Assembly: GCA_035492055.1 (NCBI GenBank)
Contig: DATJJR010000090.1
Location: forward strand, 1 to 32,181
DNA length: 32,181 bases
From: Ga0074130 sp035492055
Lineage (GTDB): Bacteria; Pseudomonadota; Gammaproteobacteria; Burkholderiales; Rhodocyclaceae
Direction: 5' to 3'
Part shown: piece after piece, positions 1 to 6,580 of the stretch
How positions within the stretch are numbered: the first letter of the stretch is position 1
Layout of the letters: every line of letters starts with the position of its first letter
Notes under the pieces: model-generated
The model's input: only the letters and a program-made list of their open reading frames with translations
Databases searched by the model: none
Told to the model about the DNA's origin: nothing
Translations under genes and position numbers: made by a program

Positions 1-341
1 TCGGCCTGCATCGCCTGCAGCAGGCTGATCGTGCCCTGTACGTTGTTTGCGTAGTAGTCGATGGGCTGCTCGGTTGATTCGCCAACCGCCTTGAGGCCGG
101 CAAAATGCACAACCGCATGGATGCCGTGAGTTTTCAGCACCTCGCGCAGCAGGGCAGTGTCACGCACATCGCCCTGCACAAATGGCACTGGCTTGCCCGT
201 GATTCGAGAAACACGCTCAACCACGGAAATGTCACTGTTGGACAGATTGTCGAACAGCACAATGTCATGGCCCGACTGAGCCAGCGCAACAGCGGTGTGG
301 CTACCGATGTAACCCGTACCGCCCGTCAGAAGAATGTTCAT
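1..341 (-). CDS. galE: UDP-glucose 4-epimerase, 5' part (runs off the window)
   Basis: Interconverts UDP-glucose and UDP-galactose in the cytoplasm, supplying galactose units for surface polysaccharide. Only the first 113 codons lie in the window. The protein starts MNILLTGGTGYIGSHTAVAL, the glycine-rich NAD-binding loop of extended short-chain dehydrogenases at residues 7-13, followed by the FDNLSNS segment typical of GalE. Further on come VQGDVRD and VVHFAGLKAVGES, both hallmarks of the GalE Rossmann half. The catalytic Tyr-x-x-x-Lys would lie outside the window. The ATG at 339-341 is clear. The Shine-Dalgarno is modest (GGGGTG on the minus strand). It follows the rhodanese gene by 53 nt on the same strand and may be co-transcribed. 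Other nucleotide-sugar epimerases share the loop, but the GalE-specific segments make this assignment firm. Confidence 0.93.
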   Translation of the reverse strand, partial: MNILLTGGTGYIGSHTAVALAQSGHDIVLFDNLSNSDISVVERVSRITGKPVPFVQGDVRDTALLREVLKTHGIHAVVHFAGLKAVGESTEQPIDYYANNVQGTISLLQAMQA

Positions 342-394
342 AAAGGGCACCCCAAGACAAAAAAAGAGATCCCCCCGGACCAGAAATCAACACA

Positions 395-718
395 TCAATA
401 CGTCGGCATCTTCGGATCGACTTGCGCCGCCCATGCGGCCACGCCACCTTGCAGATTCCAGAGCTTGCCGAAACCGTTACGCTCAAGAAACATCGCCACT
501 TGTGCACTGCGCATGCCGTGGTGGCAGATGGCCACGATTTCTGTGTCGGGCTCAAGTTCCTCGATACGTTGCGGCACGCTGTTCATTGGCATGGACTGGG
601 CGCCGTCAATACGACATGTCTGGAATTCCCACGGCTCGCGCACGTCAAGCAACAAGGGCTTGGCGCGAGAATCATCGGCCAACCATTCGGCCAGTTGTAC
701 GGCAGTGAGAACTTGCAT
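395..718 (-). CDS. Single-domain rhodanese-like protein
   Basis: A 107-residue stand-alone rhodanese domain, similar in size to GlpE/PspE-type proteins. It contains LLLDVREPWEF (residues 22-32) and the active-site loop ICHHGMRS with the presumed sulfur-carrying Cys65, followed by NLQGGVAAWA, the typical C-terminal signature. No signal peptide or membrane segment is visible, so it is probably cytoplasmic. Members of this family transfer sulfane sulfur to thiol acceptors such as cyanide or thioredoxin; the natural acceptor here is unknown. Its ATG shares one base with the stop of the upstream methyltransferase gene (TGATG), so the two are translationally coupled. The pcm-rhodanese pairing is common in Burkholderiales, as far as I recall, but its functional link is unclear. 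Confidence 0.9.
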   Translation of the reverse strand: MQVLTAVQLAEWLADDSRAKPLLLDVREPWEFQTCRIDGAQSMPMNSVPQRIEELEPDTEIVAICHHGMRSAQVAMFLERNGFGKLWNLQGGVAAWAAQVDPKMPTY

Positions 719-1371
719 CAGAACGTGAACTTCTGCGTCGGTACAAGTTTGTCGAGCGGCGCGGTCACGGTTTCAAACAACGTTTCGGTGTGGAAGGCAT
801 GCTCGCCTTCGCGCGTAACAAGCTGCGCCTCCATGACCGGCTCCTTGCCGACGATGGCGAACAGTCGGCCGCCAACCTTCAACTGGGCAAGCAACTCTTG
901 CGGCAGCTCAGGCACACTGGCAGAAACAACGATAACGTCGAACGGTGCCTTGGCAGGGAATCCACCGGCACCATTGGCGGTTTCCACGGTGACATTGTCG
1001 ATTTCGGCGCGCTTGAGGTTTGCGCGCGCCATGTCGGCGAGTTCAGGCACGATTTCAAGCGTAGTCACATGCGCAGCGTGCGCGGCCAGTAGTGCGGCCA
1101 TGTAGCCGGAACCGGCACCGATTTCGAGCACGCTCTCATGTTTCTTGACCTGCACAGCCTGCAGCGCATGCGCTTCAATCTTGGGCGCAAGCATCACGGC
1201 GCCATGACCCAGCGGGATTTCGGCATCGGCAAAGGCAAGACGCTGGCGCTCGGCGGGCACAAAATCCTCGCGGCGCACAGCAAATAGCAGGTCAAGGACA
1301 GTCTGGTCGAGCACGTCCCAGGGACGGATCTGCTGCTCGATCATGTTGAAGCGGGCTTGTTCGAAATTCAT
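718..1371 (-). CDS. pcm: Protein-L-isoaspartate O-methyltransferase family protein
   Basis: A SAM-dependent methyltransferase of the PIMT family, 217 residues. Canonical enzymes methylate isoaspartyl residues in aged proteins so that they can be repaired. The start MNFEQARFNMIEQQIRPW was chosen because it is the conserved N-terminus; a longer reading adds 13 unconserved residues. The SAM-binding motif I is VLEIGAGSGYMAALLAAHA, followed by the acidic motif VTTLEIVPELA and FDVIVVSASVPELP. The PIMT pre-motif, usually around S/T-x-x-x-P-x-M in E. coli, is here LGHGAVMLAPKIEAH. This lacks the usual pattern and resembles the short PIMT-like proteins common in Betaproteobacteria, so strict isoaspartate specificity is not certain. 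A 69-nt gap separates it from the upstream NlpC/P60 gene, and the downstream rhodanese overlaps it by one base. Confidence 0.88.
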   Translation of the reverse strand: MNFEQARFNMIEQQIRPWDVLDQTVLDLLFAVRREDFVPAERQRLAFADAEIPLGHGAVMLAPKIEAHALQAVQVKKHESVLEIGAGSGYMAALLAAHAAHVTTLEIVPELADMARANLKRAEIDNVTVETANGAGGFPAKAPFDVIVVSASVPELPQELLAQLKVGGRLFAIVGKEPVMEAQLVTREGEHAFHTETLFETVTAPLDKLVPTQKFTF

Positions 1372-1440
1372 GATGGGCTCGTAAGAAAAACGAAAATTGA
1401 ACTGCGGCAACCGAATTGAAAGCCCCGTTAGTTTATCCGA

Positions 1441-1962
1441 TCACTCGAAATAAGTTCTCGCTTCTTCAATCCGTTCGGACCACCAGCGTTTCTTGATGCT
1501 GTCGAGACGCACCTTGCTGCCTGTATGCGGCGCATGGGCAAAACGGTCGTTGCCGATGTAGATACCGACGTGCGAATACGGACGATTTTCAGTGTTGAAA
1601 AAAATCAGATCGCCCGGACGCAGTTCGGACAAGGGAACCTCACGGCCGCGCTTGGCAATATCGGCAGCACTGCCATTCAGTTTGACGCCGATGGCATTGC
1701 CAAACACGTAGCTGACCATGCCGCTGCAGTCCAGGCCCGCTTCCGGATTCTTGCCGCCGAAGCGATAGCCGGTATCGATCAACGTCAGTGCATACATGAC
1801 CACCTCCTGCGACAAGGCTTGTTGTCGCGCGGTTTCCGGCGGGCGGCGGGATACTGCGGGTGTTTCTGGGAGGGGGGAAAGCGGCGGAGCTGGCGGAACA
1901 ACACTTGCACAAGCAGACAAAAGCAGCACAAAAAAACAGGGCAGCACCTTCACGTCAGGCAC
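1441..1962 (-). CDS. NlpC/P60 family lipoprotein, putative cell-wall endopeptidase
   Basis: A 173-residue lipoprotein hydrolase. A hydrophobic leader ends in the lipobox LLSAC with lipidation Cys18, then a Pro-rich linker (residues 22-45). The NlpC/P60 domain follows, with nucleophile Cys79 in LDCSGMVSYV, His131 in YSHVGIYIG and a third polar residue near His143 in FAHAPH. This is the Spr/MepS-type fold that cleaves peptide cross-links or D-Glu-mDAP bonds in the periplasm. The start is a GTG overlapping the stop of the preceding yqjK-like gene by 8 nt; another GTG at 1953, one base after that stop, is also possible and would still leave an intact lipobox. It is the last gene of the yqjD-yqjE-yqjK run, suggesting shared envelope-stress expression. 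Confidence 0.9.
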   Translation of the reverse strand: MPDVKVLPCFFVLLLSACASVVPPAPPLSPLPETPAVSRRPPETARQQALSQEVVMYALTLIDTGYRFGGKNPEAGLDCSGMVSYVFGNAIGVKLNGSAADIAKRGREVPLSELRPGDLIFFNTENRPYSHVGIYIGNDRFAHAPHTGSKVRLDSIKKRWWSERIEEARTYFE

Positions 1963-2233
1963 GACCTCGCAAACGCTGCATCACTCGCCACGCGGACCAC
2001 GCACGCGTACTCCATCGCAAAACGTAACGCGGGCGCAACACAAGCACAAATGCGCCCACCGCGGCACTCAAGGCAGGATGTTGCTGCAGCCAGTGCGCAA
2101 CATTGTTGGCCTTGTCAGCAACAACGAACGCGGGGCGCATACCTGTCGTGTATTCCGACAGTTGCTGGCGCTGAACGGCGCAATCGAGCAGCAGGATTTG
2201 TTTCTTGAGCGCGAGTTCAGTCCGCCGATTCAT
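1955..2233 (-). CDS. yqjK: YqjK-like protein
   Basis: A 92-residue protein of unknown function resembling E. coli YqjK. It has a basic, Gln-rich N-terminus (MNRRTELALKKQILLLDCAV) likely to be helical, a short hydrophobic central stretch (HPALSAAVGAFVLVL, around residues 52-66) and a basic, Trp-rich tail (RPRYVLRWSTRAWSAWRVM) comparable to the WSAWRL tail of YqjK. It begins 9 nt after the YqjE-like stop codon and overlaps the NlpC/P60 start by 8 nt, so it is an internal operon member. YqjK co-occurs with YqjD and YqjE in many proteobacteria, which supports the name; similarity by eye is weak but the position is strong. Confidence 0.75.
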   Translation of the reverse strand: MNRRTELALKKQILLLDCAVQRQQLSEYTTGMRPAFVVADKANNVAHWLQQHPALSAAVGAFVLVLRPRYVLRWSTRAWSAWRVMQRLRGRA

Positions 2234-2242
2234 GTCAGCACT

Positions 2243-2629
2243 TCATTCCGACTCGGGGTCGCGCAAGGCGGCACGATCTTTTGACAGTTCAGCCAAGCTG
2301 GCCGAGAAAAGCCCGGAAGTGGAACCTGCCAGCCGATACGCCACGAAGGTCGCCACACAACCCAGGCCAACGAATAGCGCGGCGAAAACACCGAGCACGA
2401 GAAGACGATTGCTGTCCCACCACAGCACGGTCAGAAACACCGCGACGAACACCAAGCCTGCGCCGAGTGCCAGTACGGCAACACCGCCCCAAAGGATCAG
2501 CGCCAGCAGGCGCTGACCTTCCTCTTCAAGTTCGGTCGCAAGAAGCTGCAGGCGTGTCTGTAAAAGCGTTAGCGACGTGCCAAGCAGCCCTTTGACCGAG
2601 GCAAGCAGTCCGGGGCGGGAATCCTGCAT
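2243..2629 (-). CDS. yqjE: YqjE-like phage-holin-superfamily membrane protein
   Basis: A 128-residue inner-membrane protein of the YqjE / holin-superfamily group. A short amphipathic N-terminus (GLLASVKGLLGTSLTLLQTR) is followed by a charged helix (LATELEEEGQR) and two membrane segments, around residues 42-68 (LALILWGGVAVLALGAGLVF and on) and 75-98 (LLVLGVFAALFVGLGCVATF). A charged cytoplasmic tail ends in DPESE. The ATG at 2629 is preferred over an adjacent TTG: it overlaps the yqjD stop as TGATG and gives the expected coupling. Despite the holin-like label, the conserved pairing with YqjD points to a chromosomal membrane-associated role and not to phage lysis. Function is unknown. Confidence 0.85.
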   Translation of the reverse strand: MQDSRPGLLASVKGLLGTSLTLLQTRLQLLATELEEEGQRLLALILWGGVAVLALGAGLVFVAVFLTVLWWDSNRLLVLGVFAALFVGLGCVATFVAYRLAGSTSGLFSASLAELSKDRAALRDPESE

Positions 2630-2940
2630 CAACGACGGCCGATCAACAGGCCCAGCAGAAGACCGGCACCGGCAGCAATGCCGACAGCCTTCCAGGGATT
2701 GTCGTGCACATAGTCGTCAGCAGCACGGCCAGCAGCCTTGGCCTTGTCAACGAACACAGCTTCGGCTTCGGCCAGCTTGAACTTGGCCTCGGACAAGCGG
2801 GCCAGCGCCTTTTCGCGCAGGTCGGCCACTTTTTCGCCTGCCTGACCGGCAGTCACGCGCAGGATTTCCTCGGCATCGGCGACCACGACCTTGAAGTCGG
2901 CAATCAGCTTGTCCTTGTTTACTTCGCTCAATTCGCTCAT
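2629..2940 (-). CDS. yqjD: YqjD/ElaB-type DUF883 protein (membrane-anchored, ribosome-associated family)
   Basis: A 103-residue DUF883 protein. The N-terminal two thirds is a highly charged amphipathic helix (ADAEEILRVTAGQAGEKVAD and on), and the C-terminus is a single glycine-zipper membrane anchor beginning at VHDNPWKAVGIAAGAGLLLG, the defining signature of ElaB/YqjD. In E. coli these tail-anchored proteins associate with ribosomes in stationary phase and are linked to general stress. The start is well supported by AGGAGT about 6 nt upstream on the minus strand. It heads the yqjD-yqjE-yqjK-NlpC/P60 run, with TGATG coupling to yqjE. Confidence 0.9.
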   Translation of the reverse strand: MSELSEVNKDKLIADFKVVVADAEEILRVTAGQAGEKVADLREKALARLSEAKFKLAEAEAVFVDKAKAAGRAADDYVHDNPWKAVGIAAGAGLLLGLLIGRR

Positions 2941-2999
2941 GTTGTACTCCTAGGCTGAGTGGGTGATGGATACATAGATGAAGGCTAACTGCTTTCAAC

Positions 3000-3779
3000 T
3001 CAAGTGGCAAATGCGTAATCAATCGTAAGCGGCGCGTGATCGCTGAATCGCTGCGCCTTGTAAACGGCGCCGGCATGTGCCGTTGCAGCAATGCCCGGCG
3101 TGGCAACTTGATAATCGATGCGCCAACCGACATTCTTGGCCCAGGCCTGACCGCGATTACTCCACCATGTATAGGCCTCGTCGCCGTGCGCTGGGTGCAA
3201 GCGGCGATAGACGTCGACCCAGGCATCACCTTCAAACAGTTGCGTGAGCCAGGCACGCTCTTCCGGCAGGAAACCGGAATTCTTGAGGTTGCCTTTCCAG
3301 TTCTTGAGATCGATTTCCTTGTGCGCAATATTCCAGTCGCCGCAGATCACCACTTCGCGGCCGGCATCCCTGAGTTTTTTCAGGTGCGGCGCGTACACAT
3401 CCAGGAAGCGAAACTTTGCTTCCTGCCGTTCGGGTGAACTGGAACCGGAAGGCAGATAAACCGAGACAACCGAGAAGTTGGGGAAATCCAGCTGGACATA
3501 ACGGCCTTCGGCATCGAATTCTGCGTTGCCCAAGCCGATCACGACGTTTTCCGGCGCATGCCGACTGTAGATGCCAACGCCGCTGTAGCCTTTCTTTTCG
3601 GCGTAGTGGAACCAGCCTTGGTAGCCGTCGGGGTTCAGCATCTGCTTCGTCATGTCGGGCGCCTGTGCCTTCAGCTCCTGCAGGCATACAACATCAGCAT
3701 CCTGTTGTGCCAGCCATTCGAACACGCCTTTGCTCGACGCCGAGCGAATGCCATTCAGATTCAGCGATATGATACGCAC
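3000..3779 (-). CDS. xth: Exodeoxyribonuclease III
   Basis: A class II AP endonuclease and 3'-5' exonuclease for base-excision repair, 259 residues, full length. The EEP-fold motifs are all present: LNLNGIRSA at the N-terminus, the metal ligand Glu35 in CLQELK, CGDWNIAHKEIDL with the catalytic Asp-Trp-Asn, GWRIDYQ, and the terminal SDHAPLTIDY carrying the catalytic Asp-His pair. The start codon is GTG at 3777-3779; an in-frame TAA two codons upstream excludes any longer form, and no ATG exists near the conserved N-terminus. The gene diverges from pyrE with only 32 nt between the two starts, so promoter elements must overlap the coding regions. Confidence 0.96.
   Translation of the reverse strand: MRIISLNLNGIRSASSKGVFEWLAQQDADVVCLQELKAQAPDMTKQMLNPDGYQGWFHYAEKKGYSGVGIYSRHAPENVVIGLGNAEFDAEGRYVQLDFPNFSVVSVYLPSGSSSPERQEAKFRFLDVYAPHLKKLRDAGREVVICGDWNIAHKEIDLKNWKGNLKNSGFLPEERAWLTQLFEGDAWVDVYRRLHPAHGDEAYTWWSNRGQAWAKNVGWRIDYQVATPGIAATAHAGAVYKAQRFSDHAPLTIDYAFAT
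3768..3773 (+). promoter_or_regulatory. Possible -10 element for pyrE
   Basis: TATGAT lies about 39 nt upstream of the pyrE start, inside the first codons of the divergent xth gene. It matches the sigma-70 -10 consensus at five of six positions. I found no good -35 at 16-18 nt upstream, so this rests on one hexamer and on the fact that the 32-nt gap is too short to hold a promoter for either gene. Confidence 0.3.
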
Positions 3780-3811
3780 TGATTTTTACCGTTTCTCGAA
3801 GGAAAAAGACG

Positions 3812-4447
3812 TTGGATTTTAGCCGTGATTTCATTGCGTTCGCCGTTGAGCAGCAAGTCCTGCGCTTCGGTGAGTTCACCACCAAGGCCGGCCGCAAGTC
3901 GCCTTACTTCTTCAATGCCGGCCTCTTCCATGATGGTGCGGCCATGCTCAAGCTGTGCGATCTGTACGCACAAGCCATCATCGCCTCCGGTTTACAGTTC
4001 GATGTGCTGTTCGGGCCGGCCTACAAAGGTATTTCACTTGCCGCCGGCACAGCCATGATGCTGGCGCAACGCGGCCGCAATACACCCTACGCCTACAACC
4101 GCAAGGAAGCCAAGGATCATGGCGAAGGCGGCACGCTGGTCGGCGCACCACTCAAGGGCCGTGTGCTTGTGATTGACGACGTAATTTCCGCCGGGACATC
4201 GGTGCGTGAATCGGTCGAACTGATTCGTCATTCGGGCGCACAACTGGCCGGTGTCACCATTGCGCTGGATCGCCAGGAACGGGGTCAGGGCGAACTGTCT
4301 GCGGTCCAGGAGGTCGAGAAGGGCTTCGGCATTCCCGTCATCGCCATCGCGACACTCTCCGATCTGATCGCATACATCAGCGACAGCCCGGACCTGCAGC
4401 GCAATCTCGGCGCTGTCACGGCGTATCGGACACAATACGGTATCTGA
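3812..4447 (+). CDS. pyrE: Orotate phosphoribosyltransferase
   Basis: Joins orotate and PRPP to make OMP in pyrimidine synthesis; cytoplasmic. The protein is 211 residues, close to the usual 213. The N-terminus FSRDFIAFAVEQQVLRFGEF is followed by TTKAGRKSPYFFNAGLF, and both are strongly conserved. The PRPP-binding loop is VLVIDDVISAGTSV (around residues 117-130), and YNRKEAKDHGEGG forms the flexible catalytic loop with its Lys. The start is TTG at 3812, placed 8 nt after AGGA (3800-3803); no ATG or GTG precedes the conserved region. The stop overlaps the next start by one base (TGATG). I see no leader-peptide attenuator, since the gap to xth is only 32 nt. Confidence 0.96.
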   Translation: MDFSRDFIAFAVEQQVLRFGEFTTKAGRKSPYFFNAGLFHDGAAMLKLCDLYAQAIIASGLQFDVLFGPAYKGISLAAGTAMMLAQRGRNTPYAYNRKEAKDHGEGGTLVGAPLKGRVLVIDDVISAGTSVRESVELIRHSGAQLAGVTIALDRQERGQGELSAVQEVEKGFGIPVIAIATLSDLIAYISDSPDLQRNLGAVTAYRTQYGI

Positions 4448-5073
4448 TGTTGCGCGTTCCGCTCCTCCCGACTGCCCTTCTGACCGCCGGCCTGACGGCC
4501 TTGGTGCCGCTGTCTGCATACGCCAACACGACTTGCTGCGAAACCGGTGGGCAAACGTGGTGCGATGATGGTTTGCCGCCGATTTGCGTAGGCAAGGCCT
4601 ATCGCGTGCTCAACAGTAATGGCGTTGTCATTCGGCAAGTGGACGCACCGCTGACGCCCGAGCAGCAGGCCAAGCGCGACGCAGAATTGGCAAGGCAAAA
4701 GATCGAGGCACAGCAACGTGCCGAGCAGGAGCAGCAAGATCGCAAGCTGCTGATGAGCTATCCCACGCTCAACGATCTCACAATGGCCCGGGATCGCTCG
4801 CTCACCGACATACAAAAAAACCAGCAACAGCTGGAACAAAAGCTCGCTGCCCTAAAAAAGCAGCAACAGAAGTTGGCCAACGATGCAGCGTTCTACAACG
4901 AAAAACATCCGATGCCGGCGCCATTGAAGTTGCAGATCGACGGTAACGACCAGGACATGCAGGCGCAGCAAGATGCCATTGCTGCACGCGCGCAAGACAT
5001 GGTTGATACGCAGAAGAAATTCGAGGCGGACGAACAGCGTTATTTGCAATTGACGACAAAGAGTCCGCGCTGA
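4447..5073 (+). CDS. Exported coiled-coil protein of unknown function
   Basis: A 208-residue protein with an N-terminal signal peptide (hydrophobic stretch LLPTALLTAGLTALVPLSAY, then ANTT). Next comes a short Cys-containing module (TTCCETGGQTWCDDGLPPIC, five cysteines within about 20 residues) that leads into KAYRVLNSNGVV. This small beta-rich segment recalls the DUF4124 type of periplasmic domain without a firm match. The rest is Gln/Lys/Glu-rich and almost certainly coiled coil: roughly residues 73-100 and 115-150, then a final charged helix. Its start overlaps the pyrE stop as TGATG, so it is translated with pyrE. A strong terminator follows 10 nt after the stop. No function can be assigned; an envelope or periplasmic location is inferred from the leader and the Cys pairs. 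Confidence 0.8.
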   Translation: MLRVPLLPTALLTAGLTALVPLSAYANTTCCETGGQTWCDDGLPPICVGKAYRVLNSNGVVIRQVDAPLTPEQQAKRDAELARQKIEAQQRAEQEQQDRKLLMSYPTLNDLTMARDRSLTDIQKNQQQLEQKLAALKKQQQKLANDAAFYNEKHPMPAPLKLQIDGNDQDMQAQQDAIAARAQDMVDTQKKFEADEQRYLQLTTKSPR

Positions 5074-5083
5074 TTCGGATCAA

Positions 5084-5117
5084 ATAAAAAGGCCGCTCGG
5101 TTAAGCGGCCTTTTTAT
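5084..5117. terminator. Bidirectional intrinsic terminator
   Basis: A perfect 14-bp stem (arms 5084-5097 and 5104-5117, core GGCCGCT/AGCGGCC) with loop CGGTTA. The A-run on one side and T-run on the other form part of the stem, so transcripts on both strands end in a U-tract. It lies between the convergent pyrE unit (stop 5073) and gatB (stop 5142) and serves both. Confidence 0.95.
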
Positions 5118-5141
5118 TGTTACCTCGATGCCGAAGCGGCC

Positions 5142-6578
5142 TCAGCCTTCCAGTTTTTTCTTCAGCAGCTCATTCACCTGCTGCGGATTGGCTTTGCCCT
5201 TGGTCGCCTTCATCGCCTGTCCAACAAGAGCATTAAATGCCTTTTCCTTGCCGGCGCGGAACTCTTCGACCGACTTTTGATTGGCCGCCAACACTTCATC
5301 GATGATGGCTTCGATGGCTCCGGTATCGGTGATCTGCTTCCAGCCCTTGGCTTCGATCACGGCATCGGCATCCTTGCCTTCGCCATTCCACAAAGCGTCG
5401 AACACATCTTTGCCGATCTTGTTGGAGATCGTGTTATCGACGATGCGTTGAATGATGCCGGCGAGTTGGGCCGGTGACAACGGCGCTTGCGCAATGTGCT
5501 TTTCTTCGCGATTCAGGCGTGCGGCCAAATCCCCTTGAATCCAGTTGGCGCAAAGCTTTGCATTCGCCGTACCCGTGACAGCCACGGCATCGAGGAAGTA
5601 TTGCGCCATTTCACGCGAGGACGTAATCACGTCGGCGTCATATGCCGAAAGGCCATATTCACTGGTGAATCGTTGCTGCATGGCTTGCGGCAACTCCGGC
5701 ATCGACGATTTGACCTCGGCCTTCCAAGCCTCGGTAATTTCGAGCGGCAGCAGGTCGGGGTCGGGGAAATAGCGGTAATCGTGCGCATCTTCCTTGCTGC
5801 GCATCGCACGTGTCTCTCCCGTATCGGGATCGAACAGTACGGTTGCCTGCTGGATCTTGCGTCCTTCTTCGATTTCGTTGATCTGCCACTGCACTTCGTA
5901 GTTGATGGCCTGCTCAAGAAAGCGGAACGAATTGAGATTCTTGATTTCGCGACGCGTGCCGAAAGGTTCGCCCGGACGACGCACCGAGACGTTGGCGTCG
6001 CAACGGAACGAACCTTCCTGCATGTTGCCGTCGCAAATACCAATCCACTGCACCAGTTCATGCAGCTTCTTGGCATAAGCCACGGCCTCGGCAGCAGAGC
6101 GCATGTCCGGCTCGCTAACAATTTCAAGCAACGGCGTACCGGCACGATTGAGATCGATGCCCGTACGGCCAGTGAAATCTTCATGCAGCGACTTACCGGC
6201 ATCTTCTTCAAGATGCGCACGCGTCAGGCGCACAGTTTTTTCATTGCCATCGACGTTGATGGTCAGCGAACCGCCATCGACGACTGGCAGTTCCATCTGG
6301 CTGATCTGATAACCCTTGGGCAGATCAGGGTAGAAATAATTCTTGCGCGCGAAAACCGAACGCTCGGCAACCTTCGCACCGATGGCGAGGCCAAACTTGA
6401 TCGCGCACACGACTGCTTCGCGATTCAGCACGGGCAGTACGCCCGGCAATGCCAGACTCACTGCGTCGGCTTGCGTGTTCGGCGCCGCGCCAAACGCCGT
6501 TGCTGCGCCGGAAAAAATCTTCGACTGCGTTTGCAGTTGCGTGTGGGTCTCGAGACCGATAACGACTTCCCACTTCAT
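5142..6578 (-). CDS. gatB: Aspartyl/glutamyl-tRNA amidotransferase subunit B
   Basis: Subunit B of GatCAB, which converts misacylated Glu-tRNA(Gln) and Asp-tRNA(Asn) to the correct Gln- and Asn-tRNAs. The protein is 478 residues, full length. It opens with WEVVIGLETHTQLQTQSKIF, the conserved kinase-core start, and contains the motif GYQISQMELPVV, the segment HLEEDAGKSLHE and the metal- and ATP-binding region around CDANVSVR. The C-terminal YqeY-like tail ends GQAMKATKGKANPQQVNELL. Its ATG lies 2 nt after the gatA stop, so it is the last gene of the gatC-gatA-gatB operon. The shared terminator follows. Confidence 0.98.
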   Translation of the reverse strand: MKWEVVIGLETHTQLQTQSKIFSGAATAFGAAPNTQADAVSLALPGVLPVLNREAVVCAIKFGLAIGAKVAERSVFARKNYFYPDLPKGYQISQMELPVVDGGSLTINVDGNEKTVRLTRAHLEEDAGKSLHEDFTGRTGIDLNRAGTPLLEIVSEPDMRSAAEAVAYAKKLHELVQWIGICDGNMQEGSFRCDANVSVRRPGEPFGTRREIKNLNSFRFLEQAINYEVQWQINEIEEGRKIQQATVLFDPDTGETRAMRSKEDAHDYRYFPDPDLLPLEITEAWKAEVKSSMPELPQAMQQRFTSEYGLSAYDADVITSSREMAQYFLDAVAVTGTANAKLCANWIQGDLAARLNREEKHIAQAPLSPAQLAGIIQRIVDNTISNKIGKDVFDALWNGEGKDADAVIEAKGWKQITDTGAIEAIIDEVLAANQKSVEEFRAGKEKAFNALVGQAMKATKGKANPQQVNELLKKKLEG

Positions 6579-6580
6579 GC

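Noticed and set aside
2243..2629. Holin-like gene as a sign of prophage
   Set aside because: It is the YqjE type, in its normal chromosomal context next to yqjD and yqjK; no other phage genes are present.
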